A DNA stretch of 64,000 nucleotides, taken from assembly GCA_963702705.1 (NCBI GenBank), contig CAVPDR010000002.1:496001-560000 (forward strand), written 5' to 3'. The position numbers were made by a program, and so were the translations under genes. Below the pieces are notes generated by a model. The model was not told the DNA's origin. It was given only the letters and a program-made list of their open reading frames with translations, and did no database searches. Positions 24,137 through 32,055 of this stretch are shown one piece after another; within the stretch, counting starts at the first letter, position 1; each line of letters begins with the position of its first letter. This stretch comes from VRUE01 sp963702705 (GTDB lineage: Bacteria; Actinomycetota; Thermoleophilia; Solirubrobacterales; 70-9).

Positions 24137-25809
24137 GCGCTCGTCCCGAGGTCGTCGCCGACGGATTTCCCCGCCGCCGCCCACACTGGATCGAGCTGAC
24201 CACCAGCGCCGACCACAAGGACGTCAGTCGGGTGATGATCGGCGCCGCGCTCGGCTTCCTCTTCATCGCCCTGGTCGAGTTCCTGCTGATGCGGCTGCAG
24301 CTGGCGATTCCCGAGAACTCGCTGCTCACCCCGGTCACCTTCAACCGCATGCTCTCGCTCTACGGGGCGACGGCGATCTTCTTCTTCGCGATCCCGCTCG
24401 CGCTCGGCTTCTTCTACTACCTGGTCCCGCTGCAGATCGGCGCCAGGGGCACGGCGCTGCCGCGCCTCGGCCAGCTCGGGCTCTGGCTCTACATCGCCGG
24501 CGCGACCGTCCTCTACTCCGGCTTCCTCTTCACTCCGTCGGAGGCGGGAGTCAACCCACTGGCGCCGCTCTCCGAGCTCGCCTTCCTGCCCAACAACGGC
24601 GTCGACGCCTGGGCCGCCTCCTGCGGGCTGGCGACGCTCGGCTTCGTCCTGATCGCGATCAACCTGGTCGCGACGCTGCGCAGGATGCGGGCCCCCGGCA
24701 TGGCCTGGCGCCGGGTACCGGTCTTCGCCTGGTCCGCTGCGATCGGCTCCTGGCTGCTGCTCGTGATCGGCCCGGTGATGCTGGCGGCGATCACGATGCT
24801 GCTGATCGACCGCAACTTCGACGGCATCTTCTTCGCCGACGGCTCCGGCGGCGCCCCGCTGCTCTGGGAGCACTTGAGCTGGATCTTCTTCACCGGCACC
24901 TACATGCTGATCCTGATCACCGCGCTCGGCGCGATCGCCGAGATCGTTCCGGTCTTCGCCCGCAAGCCGCTCTTCAACCGCGACGCCGTGGTCGGCTCGC
25001 TGGTGGCGATCGCCGTGATCGGCACGCTGGCCTGGATGCAGAACATGATAACCTCGCCGATCGGGATCGGCTGGATGTACTTCGCGATGGTCATGTCGCT
25101 GGCGCTGATCGTCCCCTTCGGCTTGATCGTCTTCAACCTGATCGCGACGATGGTCGGCGGCGTCCTGCAGATGCGCGCGCCGCTTCTGTTCGCGCTCGGC
25201 GCCCTCTCGATGATCTCGATCGGCCTCGGCGCCGAGATATCGCACTCGATGGTCGCCGTCGCCTGGCGCCTGCACAACACCACGGACGCCACCGCCGCGA
25301 CCCACTTCGCCCTGATCGGCGGCGGCGTCTTCGGCGGCTTCGCCGCCCTCCACTACTGGTTCCCGAAGATGACCGGGCGGACGATGGGCGAGACCCTGGC
25401 CCGCCTCTCCTTCTGGACGATGCTGGCCGGCGTCCTGCTCACCTTCGTGCCGCTCTTCATCGCCGGCGGCGACCACGGGCAGGTCGTCGACGCCTACAAG
25501 TTCTTCGACGGCACCGGGGTCAACGCGGAAAACCTGATCGCCACGATCGGCGCCTTCGTGCTCGCGATCGGCATCCTGCTGACCCTGGCAAACGGCATCG
25601 CCAGCCGCACCGGTGGGGCGCGGGCCGGCCACGACCAGTGGGGTGGCGACTCGCTCGAGTGGTTCACCCTCTCGCCGCCGGAGCCGCACAACTTCGACGT
25701 CCTGCCTGACGTGCGCAGCGACCGTCCGATGCGCGACATCCGCACCGCGATCGCCAACCGCACCCGCCGCGCCGAAGCCGCTGCACGCGAGACCCAGCCG
25801 GTAGCCTGA
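24133..25809 (+). CDS. Haem-copper oxidase subunit I-like protein lacking most cofactor ligands
   Basis: 558 aa, about 12 membrane helices, aligning along its length with the intact CoxA at 32052-33956 (shared YLVPLxIGA, MRAPGM, ARKPLF, HYWFPKMTGR, SLEWF). Ligand positions are changed: haem a His in TM2 is Tyr77; the TM6 CuB His and cross-linked Tyr are Thr254 and Met258; the TM7 CuB His pair is Gln303-Asn304; the haem a3 His in TM10 is Ala389. Only one haem a His (His391) remains. The D-channel Asp block (GAxDMAFPR) is GARGTALPR. It cannot be a normal oxygen reductase. The open frame and conserved helices argue against decay. Confidence 0.9.
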   Translation: MSARPEVVADGFPRRRPHWIELTTSADHKDVSRVMIGAALGFLFIALVEFLLMRLQLAIPENSLLTPVTFNRMLSLYGATAIFFFAIPLALGFFYYLVPLQIGARGTALPRLGQLGLWLYIAGATVLYSGFLFTPSEAGVNPLAPLSELAFLPNNGVDAWAASCGLATLGFVLIAINLVATLRRMRAPGMAWRRVPVFAWSAAIGSWLLLVIGPVMLAAITMLLIDRNFDGIFFADGSGGAPLLWEHLSWIFFTGTYMLILITALGAIAEIVPVFARKPLFNRDAVVGSLVAIAVIGTLAWMQNMITSPIGIGWMYFAMVMSLALIVPFGLIVFNLIATMVGGVLQMRAPLLFALGALSMISIGLGAEISHSMVAVAWRLHNTTDATAATHFALIGGGVFGGFAALHYWFPKMTGRTMGETLARLSFWTMLAGVLLTFVPLFIAGGDHGQVVDAYKFFDGTGVNAENLIATIGAFVLAIGILLTLANGIASRTGGARAGHDQWGGDSLEWFTLSPPEPHNFDVLPDVRSDRPMRDIRTAIANRTRRAEAAARETQPVA

Positions 25810-25814
25810 GCGCT

Positions 25815-26714
25815 GTGAGCGGCGCCGAAACCGCTGTCGTCGTGCAACGCCCGGTTGCGCTGACGGTGCTGCGGGACTACATCACCCTGACCAAGCCGAC
25901 CGTGCAGTCGCTGCTGCTGCTGACGACGGTGACGACGATGTACGTCGCCGGCGACCCCTCGCTCGGCCTCGTCTTCCTCACCTGCCTCGGCGGTGCGCTC
26001 TCGGCCGGCGGCGCCGGCGCGATCAACCACGCGGTCGACCGCGACATCGACCGGATCATGAGCCGCACCGCCGATCGTCCGGTCGCCAGCGGCAGGGTCT
26101 CGCCGGGGGCCGCGATCGCCTTCGGCGCGCTGCTCGGCTGCGCCTCCTTCACCCTGCTCGCGCTCACAGTCAACCCACTGGCGGCGGCGCTCTCTATCTC
26201 CGGCCTCTTCGGCTACGTCTTCGTCTACACGCTCTGGCTCAAGCGCAGGACGCCGCAGAACATCGTCATCGGCGGCGCTGCCGGCGCGGTGCCGCCGCTG
26301 GTCGCCTGGGCGGCGGTCACGGGCGGGCTCAGCGGCACCGCCTTCTACCTCTTCGCGATCGTCTTCTTCTGGACCCCGCCCCATTTCTGGGCGCTCTCGC
26401 TGCTGATGAAGGATGACTACGCCAAGGCCCGGATCCCGATGCTGCCCGTGGTCCGCGGCGAGGCCGAGACCCGCCGCCAGATCCTCCTCTACACCGTGCT
26501 GCTCTACGCCGTCACCCAGCTGCCCTTCTGCGCTGGCGGCTTCGGGGTCGAGTACCTGGTCGCCTCGATGACCCTCGGCGCCGGCTTCATTTACTGCGCC
26601 GTGCGGCTGCTGCGCAGCGCCGATCGTCGCTGGGCGCTGCGCACCTACCTCTACTCGCTCGCCTACCTCGCGCTGCTCTTCGTGTCGATGCCGCTCGACC
26701 GGCTGATCGGATAG
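25815..26714 (+). CDS. ctaB: Protohaem IX farnesyltransferase (haem O synthase)
   Basis: Membrane prenyltransferase converting haem B to haem O, the step before haem A. 299 aa, about nine helices. The prenyl-diphosphate motif is INHAVDRDIDRIMSRT (about residues 75-90), with RPVASGR following and FFWTPPHFWAL / DDYAKARIPMLPVV further on. It begins with GTG 5 nt after the subunit I-like gene and probably serves the real aa3 oxidase (30.5-34.8 kb) together with CtaA at 28578. Whether haem O also goes to the ligand-poor pair is unknown. Confidence 0.95.
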   Translation: MSGAETAVVVQRPVALTVLRDYITLTKPTVQSLLLLTTVTTMYVAGDPSLGLVFLTCLGGALSAGGAGAINHAVDRDIDRIMSRTADRPVASGRVSPGAAIAFGALLGCASFTLLALTVNPLAAALSISGLFGYVFVYTLWLKRRTPQNIVIGGAAGAVPPLVAWAAVTGGLSGTAFYLFAIVFFWTPPHFWALSLLMKDDYAKARIPMLPVVRGEAETRRQILLYTVLLYAVTQLPFCAGGFGVEYLVASMTLGAGFIYCAVRLLRSADRRWALRTYLYSLAYLALLFVSMPLDRLIG

Positions 26715-26725
26715 AAATCCCGGCA

Positions 26726-26839
26726 ATGGACCGCGAGAGCGCAAGAGCAAATATGAGTGCCGGCCTCCTCGCCGGCGGCATCGCGGCGGCGGTCTTCGCC
26801 CTCTGCTTCGTAGCGGCGATGCTCTACATCGCCTCCTGA
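26726..26839 (+). CDS. Small single-helix membrane protein
   Basis: 37 aa: a short charged N-terminus (MDRESARAN) and one transmembrane helix (residues ~12-35, ending AMLYIAS). A second ATG at 26753 could also start it. It lies 11 nt after ctaB and its stop overlaps the next start (TGATG), which supports real translation. Single-helix accessory subunits are common in oxidase operons, so it may be a subunit of the upstream complex. No family recognised. Confidence 0.65.
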   Translation: MDRESARANMSAGLLAGGIAAAVFALCFVAAMLYIAS

Positions 26840-27126
26840 TGGCTGACCACCGCCACATCCCGGAGCCCGGCGAGCTGATTTACCAGCCCCGCTCTTCCTG
26901 GGCACCAGCTGTCTTCGCCTTCGCTCTGGCCCTCACCGTCTGCGGCATCTTCGCCGAGGGCTTCATGGTGCGAGGCTGGATCTACTCGATCATCGGCGGA
27001 GTAGTCGCCCTCTTCGCCTTCCGCAGCATGATCCGCGACGCAATCAGAAGCTATTACAGCCTGCCTCGCAAGCAGCATGCCCGCGGCGCTGTCCTGCCAG
27101 TCGAACAAATCTCGCCGCCGCGCTAA
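26839..27126 (+). CDS. Small two-helix membrane protein
   Basis: 95 aa with an N-terminal motif HIPEPGELIYQPRSSW, two hydrophobic segments (about residues 22-42 and 48-62) and a basic tail. The ATG overlaps the stop of the 37-aa protein. In size and position it resembles the subunit IV-type small proteins of actinobacterial oxidases, but no diagnostic motif is seen. It is the last gene of the 23.4-27.1 kb operon and is followed by a long palindromic element. Confidence 0.7.
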   Translation: MADHRHIPEPGELIYQPRSSWAPAVFAFALALTVCGIFAEGFMVRGWIYSIIGGVVALFAFRSMIRDAIRSYYSLPRKQHARGAVLPVEQISPPR

Positions 27127-27242
27127 GCGGTCATCTCGGCAGGGGTTCCACTTAACTTTTTCGATGGAGAGTGGTTTGCTGGCGCCTCAAGGTCAGCGCC
27201 GAAAAAGTACAAGACGTTCCACCCCTACCGAGATGACCGCTT
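27125..27242. repeat. Long palindromic element with inner hairpins (family B-related)
   Basis: 22-nt arms 27125-27146 and 27221-27242 with one mismatch. The interior has CTTTTTC/GAAAAAG and GGCGC/GCGCC pairings. On the minus strand the loop begins GGAACGTCTTG and ends TTAAGTGGA, similar to the two elements at 36.5-36.8 kb. It lies between convergent genes. Confidence 0.8.
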
Positions 27243-27255
27243 TGGGGCCGCGTTG

Positions 27256-27657
27256 TCAGTCCGGTGTCATGCCGGACGTTGCGCCATCGGAGGTCCAAAC
27301 CCGGACGATGTCTCGCATAGAGAGCACGCCAGCCAGTTTCGAGCCGTCGTAGACGACGAGATGGCGGATGCCGCGGCGCGACATCTCCGCCGCAGCGTGC
27401 TCGAGGCTCCAGTCGGGCGAGGCGGCGATCACGCTGTCGCTCATGTGCTCGCCAACCCGCTCGACATCCGGGTCCTCGCCACTGCCCAGCGAGTTGAGGA
27501 TGTCACGCTCGGTGACGATTCCTGGCACCGGCGTCTCGTCGTCGCTGACCAGCGCGGCGCCCGTCCCCTTCTCGGTCATCATCGTCGCCGCTTCGCGCAA
27601 TGTGTGCGTGGGCCCGACGGTCAGGACCACCTCCGACATCCCTTCCCGTACCAGCAT
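27256..27657 (-). CDS. CBS-domain pair protein
   Basis: 133 aa forming one Bateman module: CBS1 about residues 8-60 (LREAATMM...GIVTERDIL) and CBS2 about residues 70-125 (LEHAAAEMSRRGIRHLVVYD...GVLSMRDIV). Such modules bind adenine nucleotides or act as regulators. A GGGGAGG Shine-Dalgarno precedes the ATG. It lies between the two oxidase gene groups, divergent from the cytochrome c gene; a regulatory role in respiration is only a guess. Confidence 0.88.
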   Translation of the reverse strand: MLVREGMSEVVLTVGPTHTLREAATMMTEKGTGAALVSDDETPVPGIVTERDILNSLGSGEDPDVERVGEHMSDSVIAASPDWSLEHAAAEMSRRGIRHLVVYDGSKLAGVLSMRDIVRVWTSDGATSGMTPD

Positions 27658-27754
27658 CTGCCGCCTCCCCTCGGGGTTCGCGAGTTAGTGTGAATCGCCT
27701 CAAGCCTACCCGACCTCCTGCCTGGACAAGCAGCTTTGACGGTGGCCGGACATA

Positions 27755-27760
27755 TAGACT
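27755..27760 (+). promoter_or_regulatory. -10 box of the cytochrome c gene
   Basis: TAGACT, 18 nt before ATG 27779; TTGACG at 27737-27742 is close but with a short 12-bp spacer. Confidence 0.35.
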
Positions 27761-27778
27761 CCGGCGCGCTCCGCGCCG

Positions 27779-28525
27779 ATGTCAAAGCCGCCGACTCCAA
27801 TCCGCCCGCTGCTCGTCCTTGCCGCCCTGGCCGCGCTCGCGCTGCCCGCCTCCGGCTGCGGTACCAGCAGCGCCGACACCGCCCGCGGCCGCGTCCTCTT
27901 CATCCAGAAATGCGGCGTCTGCCACACGCTGGCCGAGGCCGGTACAACGGCCCAGATTGGCCCCAACCTCGACGACGCCTTCTCTGCCGCGCGCGCCGCC
28001 GGCGAGGGTGGCGACACGGTCGAAGGCGTGGTCAAGGCCCAGGTCGAGTTCCCGCGGCCGAGCAACGCCGATGCCGCGGTCTCGATGCCGGCCGACGTCG
28101 TCAGCGGCCAGGACCTCGAGGACGTCGCCGCCTACGTCGGCCTCTACGCCGGTGTGCCCGGCGCGGCGCCGCCCAAGGTGCCCGGCGGCCCCGGCGCGCA
28201 GGTCTTCGCCAACAACGGCTGCGGCGGCTGCCACACGCTGGCGGCGGCCAAATCAGGGGGCGTCACCGGACCCAACCTCGACGAAGTGCTGCCCGGGCAG
28301 AGCGCGGCGATGGTCGAAGAATCGATCGTCGACCCCAACGCCCACATCGCCAAGGGCTACCCGGCCAACGTTATGCCGGCCAACTTCAAAACGATCATCA
28401 AAGCGCAGGAAATCGAACAGCTGGTCGAATACCTGATCTCCTCGACCGCCAAGGGCGGCGGCAAGAAGAGCGCCGGTGGCTCGCCCCACTCGAGCGGTCC
28501 AGGAGCGCAGGCCTCAGGCGGCTGA
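27779..28525 (+). CDS. Dihaem cytochrome c lipoprotein
   Basis: 248 aa. The N-terminal signal ends in a lipobox (LPASGC, Cys27), so the protein is probably anchored outside the membrane. There are two cytochrome c domains: haem motif CGVCH (about residue 45) with a likely axial Met in SMPADVV, and CGGCH (about residue 150) with VMPANFK. A Gly/Ser-rich tail ends the protein. A likely electron donor to the CuA site of the aa3 oxidase at 30.5-34.8 kb; it could not donate to the CuA-less pair in the usual way. ctaA follows. Confidence 0.9.
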   Translation: MSKPPTPIRPLLVLAALAALALPASGCGTSSADTARGRVLFIQKCGVCHTLAEAGTTAQIGPNLDDAFSAARAAGEGGDTVEGVVKAQVEFPRPSNADAAVSMPADVVSGQDLEDVAAYVGLYAGVPGAAPPKVPGGPGAQVFANNGCGGCHTLAAAKSGGVTGPNLDEVLPGQSAAMVEESIVDPNAHIAKGYPANVMPANFKTIIKAQEIEQLVEYLISSTAKGGGKKSAGGSPHSSGPGAQASGG

Positions 28526-28577
28526 GCCCGTCCCAGCGGCCCCTTGAGCGCCGCTGGCATCATCTCCTGAGGCATTC

Positions 28578-29543
28578 ATGCGCGACCGCCTCCAGATCAC
28601 GCCGCAGCTCTACGCAACCGTTGCTCTCGTAGCACTCGGCGCACTCTCGCTGATCGTGCTGACAGGGGCCGGCGTGCGCCTGACCGGCTCCGGCCTCGGC
28701 TGCCCGGACTGGCCGAAGTGCTACGGCCAGACCGTGCCGCCGCTCAACACCCACGCCGTGATCGAGTTCGGCAACCGCCTCCTCACCGGCTTCGTCGGCT
28801 TCGCCGTGATCGCCGCCAGCATCCTTGCCTGGTTTCGCCGGCCCTTCCGCTGGCACCTGGCGCTGTTCGGGGCGCTGCTGCCGCTCGGCGTTATTGGCCA
28901 GGCGATCCTCGGCGGTGAGGTCGTCAAGCATCACCTCGCGCCGGGCCTGGTGATGAGCCACTTCATCCTCTCGATGCTGCTGCTCGACGCCTCCTTCGCG
29001 CTGGCCTGGTGCTCGCGCTACGAACCCTGGGAGCGCCGCCGCTCCAACGACCGGCTCGGCGTATGGGCGGTCCGGGCGCTGGTCCCACTCGGCCAGCTGA
29101 CGATCGCCGCCGGCACGGTCGCCACCGCCTCCGGCCCCCACGCCGGGGCCCACGCAGGCCAGCTCGTCCGCCGCTTCGACTTCGAGGGCGCCGGCACGCT
29201 GGAATGGGTGGTGCAGCGCCACGCCGTTATCGCCACCGTCTTCGGATTGGCCACGATCGCCGTCTGGCTGCTCCTACGGCGCCCAGGCGGCGACAGCAGG
29301 GCGGTCGGGCCCCTGACCGCGGTAATCGGCCTCCTGGCGCTGCAGGGCGTCGTAGGCGGCGTCCAGTGGGCGCTGAAGCTCCCCTCGGAGATCGTATGGG
29401 TCCACGTGGCGCTCGCCGTCACCACCTGGCTGGCGGTGCTGTGGACCGTCGCCACGGCGGGACGACTGGAGCCACGGGCAAGCGAGAAGGCACCGGCGGA
29501 GCGCCAGAGCGAACCCGAGGCGCCGGCATTGAGTCAGAGCTGA
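28578..29543 (+). CDS. ctaA: Haem A synthase (COX15/CtaA)
   Basis: Membrane enzyme oxidising haem O to haem A for aa3 oxidases. 321 aa, about eight helices in two four-helix halves. Family blocks: GAGVRLTGSGLGCPDWPKCYG, where C..WP.C carries the loop cysteines, and HAVIEFGNRLLTG in the first half; QRHAVIATVFG and WVHVALAV in the second. GAGG lies 5 nt before the ATG. The last 10 nt overlap the convergent gene. It works with CtaB (25815). Confidence 0.95.
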   Translation: MRDRLQITPQLYATVALVALGALSLIVLTGAGVRLTGSGLGCPDWPKCYGQTVPPLNTHAVIEFGNRLLTGFVGFAVIAASILAWFRRPFRWHLALFGALLPLGVIGQAILGGEVVKHHLAPGLVMSHFILSMLLLDASFALAWCSRYEPWERRRSNDRLGVWAVRALVPLGQLTIAAGTVATASGPHAGAHAGQLVRRFDFEGAGTLEWVVQRHAVIATVFGLATIAVWLLLRRPGGDSRAVGPLTAVIGLLALQGVVGGVQWALKLPSEIVWVHVALAVTTWLAVLWTVATAGRLEPRASEKAPAERQSEPEAPALSQS

Positions 29544-29815
29544 GTCAGAATCAAGCCCAGCTGGGTCACGGTCAGACCGACCAGCGCGGCGACCATCACG
29601 CCGCCGAACTGGATCATCGTGCGTTGCAGCGAATCGATGCGAGAGTTCGTTTCTCGCTGGTGCGTCGCCATTTCTTCGCGTAGCTCCCGAAAACCGGTGT
29701 CCATGTCTTGGCGTAGCTCCCGAAAACCGGCATCCAGGCGCCGGCCGAGGTCGTCCACTTGACCCTTTAGGTCGTCCATGCGCTCGCCAGTCCAGCCGGA
29801 AGTCATCATCTCCAT
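29534..29815 (-). CDS. Small coiled-coil membrane-anchored protein
   Basis: 93 aa. Residues ~15-65 form a heptad-rich coiled coil with an internal duplication (GFRELRQDMDT / GFRELREEMAT) visible as a DNA direct repeat. One C-terminal helix (VMVAALVGLTVTQLGLIL) would anchor it. This design resembles the DUF1640-like/tail-anchored proteins common in bacteria, with no known function. Convergent with ctaA, overlapping its end by 10 nt. Confidence 0.7.
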   Translation of the reverse strand: MEMMTSGWTGERMDDLKGQVDDLGRRLDAGFRELRQDMDTGFRELREEMATHQRETNSRIDSLQRTMIQFGGVMVAALVGLTVTQLGLILTQL

Positions 29816-29882
29816 ATTGACAGGCTAGAAGACAGAACGTTTCGCGTGGTGCGCTGAAGCGCGCGGATCCGCAAGCGATCTG

Positions 29883-30533
29883 TCACGAAACCGCACGGTC
29901 GGCAGCCAGGTCGACCACGACGTGGCTGATCGGCAGGTCGATCCGCTCGCGGGCGCGGTCGACGACGCCGTGCTCGAGCCAGCGCGAGCGATGCGGCGGA
30001 TGGGTCGAGATCACGATCTCGTCAGCGGCGAAGACCCGCAACGCGTCCTCGATTGCCACATTCGGGTCAGAGTCGCCGATCTGCCCCTTCGCCTTCAGGC
30101 CCAATTCCCCAATCGCGATCAGCGACAGCTCCATCCGCTGACGGGCGAGCTCGATCGCTTCGTCGACGTCCGAGGACCAGTGGGCGACCCTCGACGAGGC
30201 AAGCGCCGGGGTGACGACGAGGATCTCGCACTTGCGATCGCGACAGCGATCGCGGATCTCGTCCAGCAGCGCACCGCCACCGACGGTCTCGTTGGCAACA
30301 ACGAGAAGACGGAACCTACCATCCCCTCCCCGGGTAAGTGCGACATCGCGAGGCAACGACCCGCGCGCGCCGCGGTAAGCGACGCCGACGCCGAATCCGA
30401 TCAGCGCCGCGGCCCAGATCACGCCGATCACCGGCCGGGTCAGCAGAGTAAGAACGATCACCGACACAGCCCCACCGCCGATGATCACGGCCCAACGAAA
30501 AGCGTCAGCCTCGGACCTCAGCGGATTGTGCAT
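29883..30533 (-). CDS. Membrane protein with a universal stress-like domain
   Basis: 216 aa. Two helices near the N-terminus (about residues 14-50) are followed by a cytoplasmic alpha/beta domain with RLLVVANETVGGGALLDEI, ILVVTPAL and DEIVISTHPPHRSRWLEHG. This last block resembles the C-terminal half of the tandem protein at 31180-32055, so the two are related. It lies 20 nt downstream of coxC on the same strand and is probably part of the oxidase transcript. Function unknown. Confidence 0.75.
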   Translation of the reverse strand: MHNPLRSEADAFRWAVIIGGGAVSVIVLTLLTRPVIGVIWAAALIGFGVGVAYRGARGSLPRDVALTRGGDGRFRLLVVANETVGGGALLDEIRDRCRDRKCEILVVTPALASSRVAHWSSDVDEAIELARQRMELSLIAIGELGLKAKGQIGDSDPNVAIEDALRVFAADEIVISTHPPHRSRWLEHGVVDRARERIDLPISHVVVDLAADRAVS

Positions 30534-30553
30534 ATCTCCGTTTTACCGCAGTG

Positions 30554-31180
30554 CTACAGGATGTAAACCGTCGTGTAGACGATGATCCACATCACGTCTA
30601 CGAAGTGCCAGTAGATGCCGGGCACCTCGACGCCCAGGTGATCCTTGGCCTCGGGCCCGAAATGGCCACGGAAGGCGCGGATCGTGGCGAAGCTGAGCAG
30701 GCAGAGGCCGACGAAGACGTGGGCGCCGTGCAGGCCGGTGAGGCCGTAGAAGATCGAGCCGAAGGCGAGATCGCGCGCGCTGAAGCCGAGGTGAACGTAC
30801 TCGTTGATCTGGATGAAGAGGAAGGTCGCGCCGAGCAGCCAGGTCAGCACCAGCCCCAGCTTCAGGCCGTTGCGGTTGCCGCGCCGGATCGACTCGAGCG
30901 CGTAGTGGATCGTGAAGCTGGAGGAGACCAGGATCGCGGTGTTGACGCCGGCGACCGCGACCGGGAGTTCGTAGGGGTGCGGCGGCCAGCTCGAGGGGTG
31001 GACGACGACGCGGAGGAAGAAGTAGGAGGCGAAGAAGGCACCGAACAGCATCACCTCGGAGACGATGAAGAGAAAGATCCCCAGTGTCTGACGGTCCATC
31101 CTCGAGCTCTGGTTGGCCTCCGGCGGCCCGTGGTGCTCCTCCTCGTGGGCGTGGCCCAGGGCAACGGTCGCGCTCTCCAT
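30554..31180 (-). CDS. coxC: Cytochrome c oxidase subunit III
   Basis: Membrane subunit of the aa3 oxidase that stabilises proton pumping. 208 aa, about five helices (the short five-helix form). Family blocks: IFLFIVSEVMLFGAFFASYF, the conserved Glu of helix III in HYALESIRRG, FYGLTGLHGAHVFVG and YWHFVDVMWIIVY at the C-terminus. The ATG overlaps the stop of the Usp-like gene by one base. Last core gene of the coxB-coxA-usp-coxC operon. Confidence 0.96.
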   Translation of the reverse strand: MESATVALGHAHEEEHHGPPEANQSSRMDRQTLGIFLFIVSEVMLFGAFFASYFFLRVVVHPSSWPPHPYELPVAVAGVNTAILVSSSFTIHYALESIRRGNRNGLKLGLVLTWLLGATFLFIQINEYVHLGFSARDLAFGSIFYGLTGLHGAHVFVGLCLLSFATIRAFRGHFGPEAKDHLGVEVPGIYWHFVDVMWIIVYTTVYIL

Positions 31181-32055
31181 CAGGCCTCTCCCCCCTCGGC
31201 AACCGCCGCGGCCACCGCGGCCGGCGGCCGGCCGACCTCGAGGTGGTCGACCTGCTTGTCGGTGATCTCGCGCACCTTGCCGATCAGGTCGCCCTCGAGC
31301 CAGCGCGAAGTCTCGCCGGCGAAGGTCGAGATCAGCACCTCGTCGACGCTGTAGTGCTCGATCGCGTTCTGAACGGCGTGAAAGGGGTCGGGGCTCATCG
31401 GCTGCCCGGTGGCGTCGATGTCGGCGCGGTAGAGCTCGGCCAGGGTCGAGGCCAGGTCGCGCACCATCTCCGGCTCGGTCACGTCCTCGGTCCTCGGGCA
31501 GATGATCGTGTAGCGGTGCGGGTGACCGGCGGCGCGCTCCTTCAAGCGGCCGATCAGATCCGGCGCGGCCACGGTCTGGCTGGCGACGACCAGGGTGTGG
31601 TTCTTCTCCCAGCTGACCGAGTCGTCGGAGATCCGCACCGGGATGTGGGTGACCTTGACGTCGGGCTCGAACCGGCCTTCGGCCCAGGCGACCAGGTCCT
31701 TGCGGGTGAAGCCGAAGCGGGTCCCCGAGGCGCAGGACAGCAGCACCTCGCCCGGCTCATGGGCGCGGACGGCATCGTCGAGTGCCAACGAGGGCTCCGG
31801 GTCCATCACCTCGCCGACCGATTCGATCCCGTACTCGGAGAGGATCGCCATTGTCACCTCGACTCGCGCTCGCGCGGCGTCGCGCAGCTCGCCCGAGTCG
31901 ATCAGCTGGCCGACCGCCGGCTGGTTCTGCGGCGCGGCCACGGCGACGAAGGGGACCTCCTCGGCCCGCTCGCGCACCGCCGCCAGCAGCTTGCGCCCGC
32001 CCGCGACCTCGTTGAGGAAGACGAGCAGGGGACGCGGTTCGGGGGCGGCGCTCAT
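31180..32055 (-). CDS. Tandem universal stress-like protein in the oxidase operon
   Basis: 291 aa with two related alpha/beta domains. The first is about residues 8-145 (PLLVFLNEVAGGRKLLAAV ... LALDDAVRAHEPGEVLLSC), the second about residues 165-280 (NHTLVVASQTVAAPDLIGRL ... EHYSVDEVLISTFAGETSRWLEG). The pattern is that of nucleotide-binding universal stress proteins, but no clear GxxGxxGS ATP motif is seen. It overlaps coxA (ATGA) and coxC (TGATG), so it is translated together with the oxidase subunits. Its role is unknown; the position suggests assembly or regulation. Confidence 0.75.
   Translation of the reverse strand: MSAAPEPRPLLVFLNEVAGGRKLLAAVRERAEEVPFVAVAAPQNQPAVGQLIDSGELRDAARARVEVTMAILSEYGIESVGEVMDPEPSLALDDAVRAHEPGEVLLSCASGTRFGFTRKDLVAWAEGRFEPDVKVTHIPVRISDDSVSWEKNHTLVVASQTVAAPDLIGRLKERAAGHPHRYTIICPRTEDVTEPEMVRDLASTLAELYRADIDATGQPMSPDPFHAVQNAIEHYSVDEVLISTFAGETSRWLEGDLIGKVREITDKQVDHLEVGRPPAAVAAAVAEGGEA

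Noticed and set aside
24001..25689. Antisense open frame (562 aa) over the subunit I-like gene
   Set aside because: Composition is almost only charged residues, Gly, Asp and Arg, typical of a shadow frame in GC-rich DNA.
23438..25809. Reading the oxidase-like pair as a simple quinol oxidase
   Set aside because: Quinol oxidases lack CuA but keep all haem and CuB ligands in subunit I; here those are missing too.
27125..27242. Plain rho-independent terminator between convergent genes
   Set aside because: Arms of 22 nt with inner hairpins and no T-run do not fit the usual form, though a role in stopping transcripts is not excluded.
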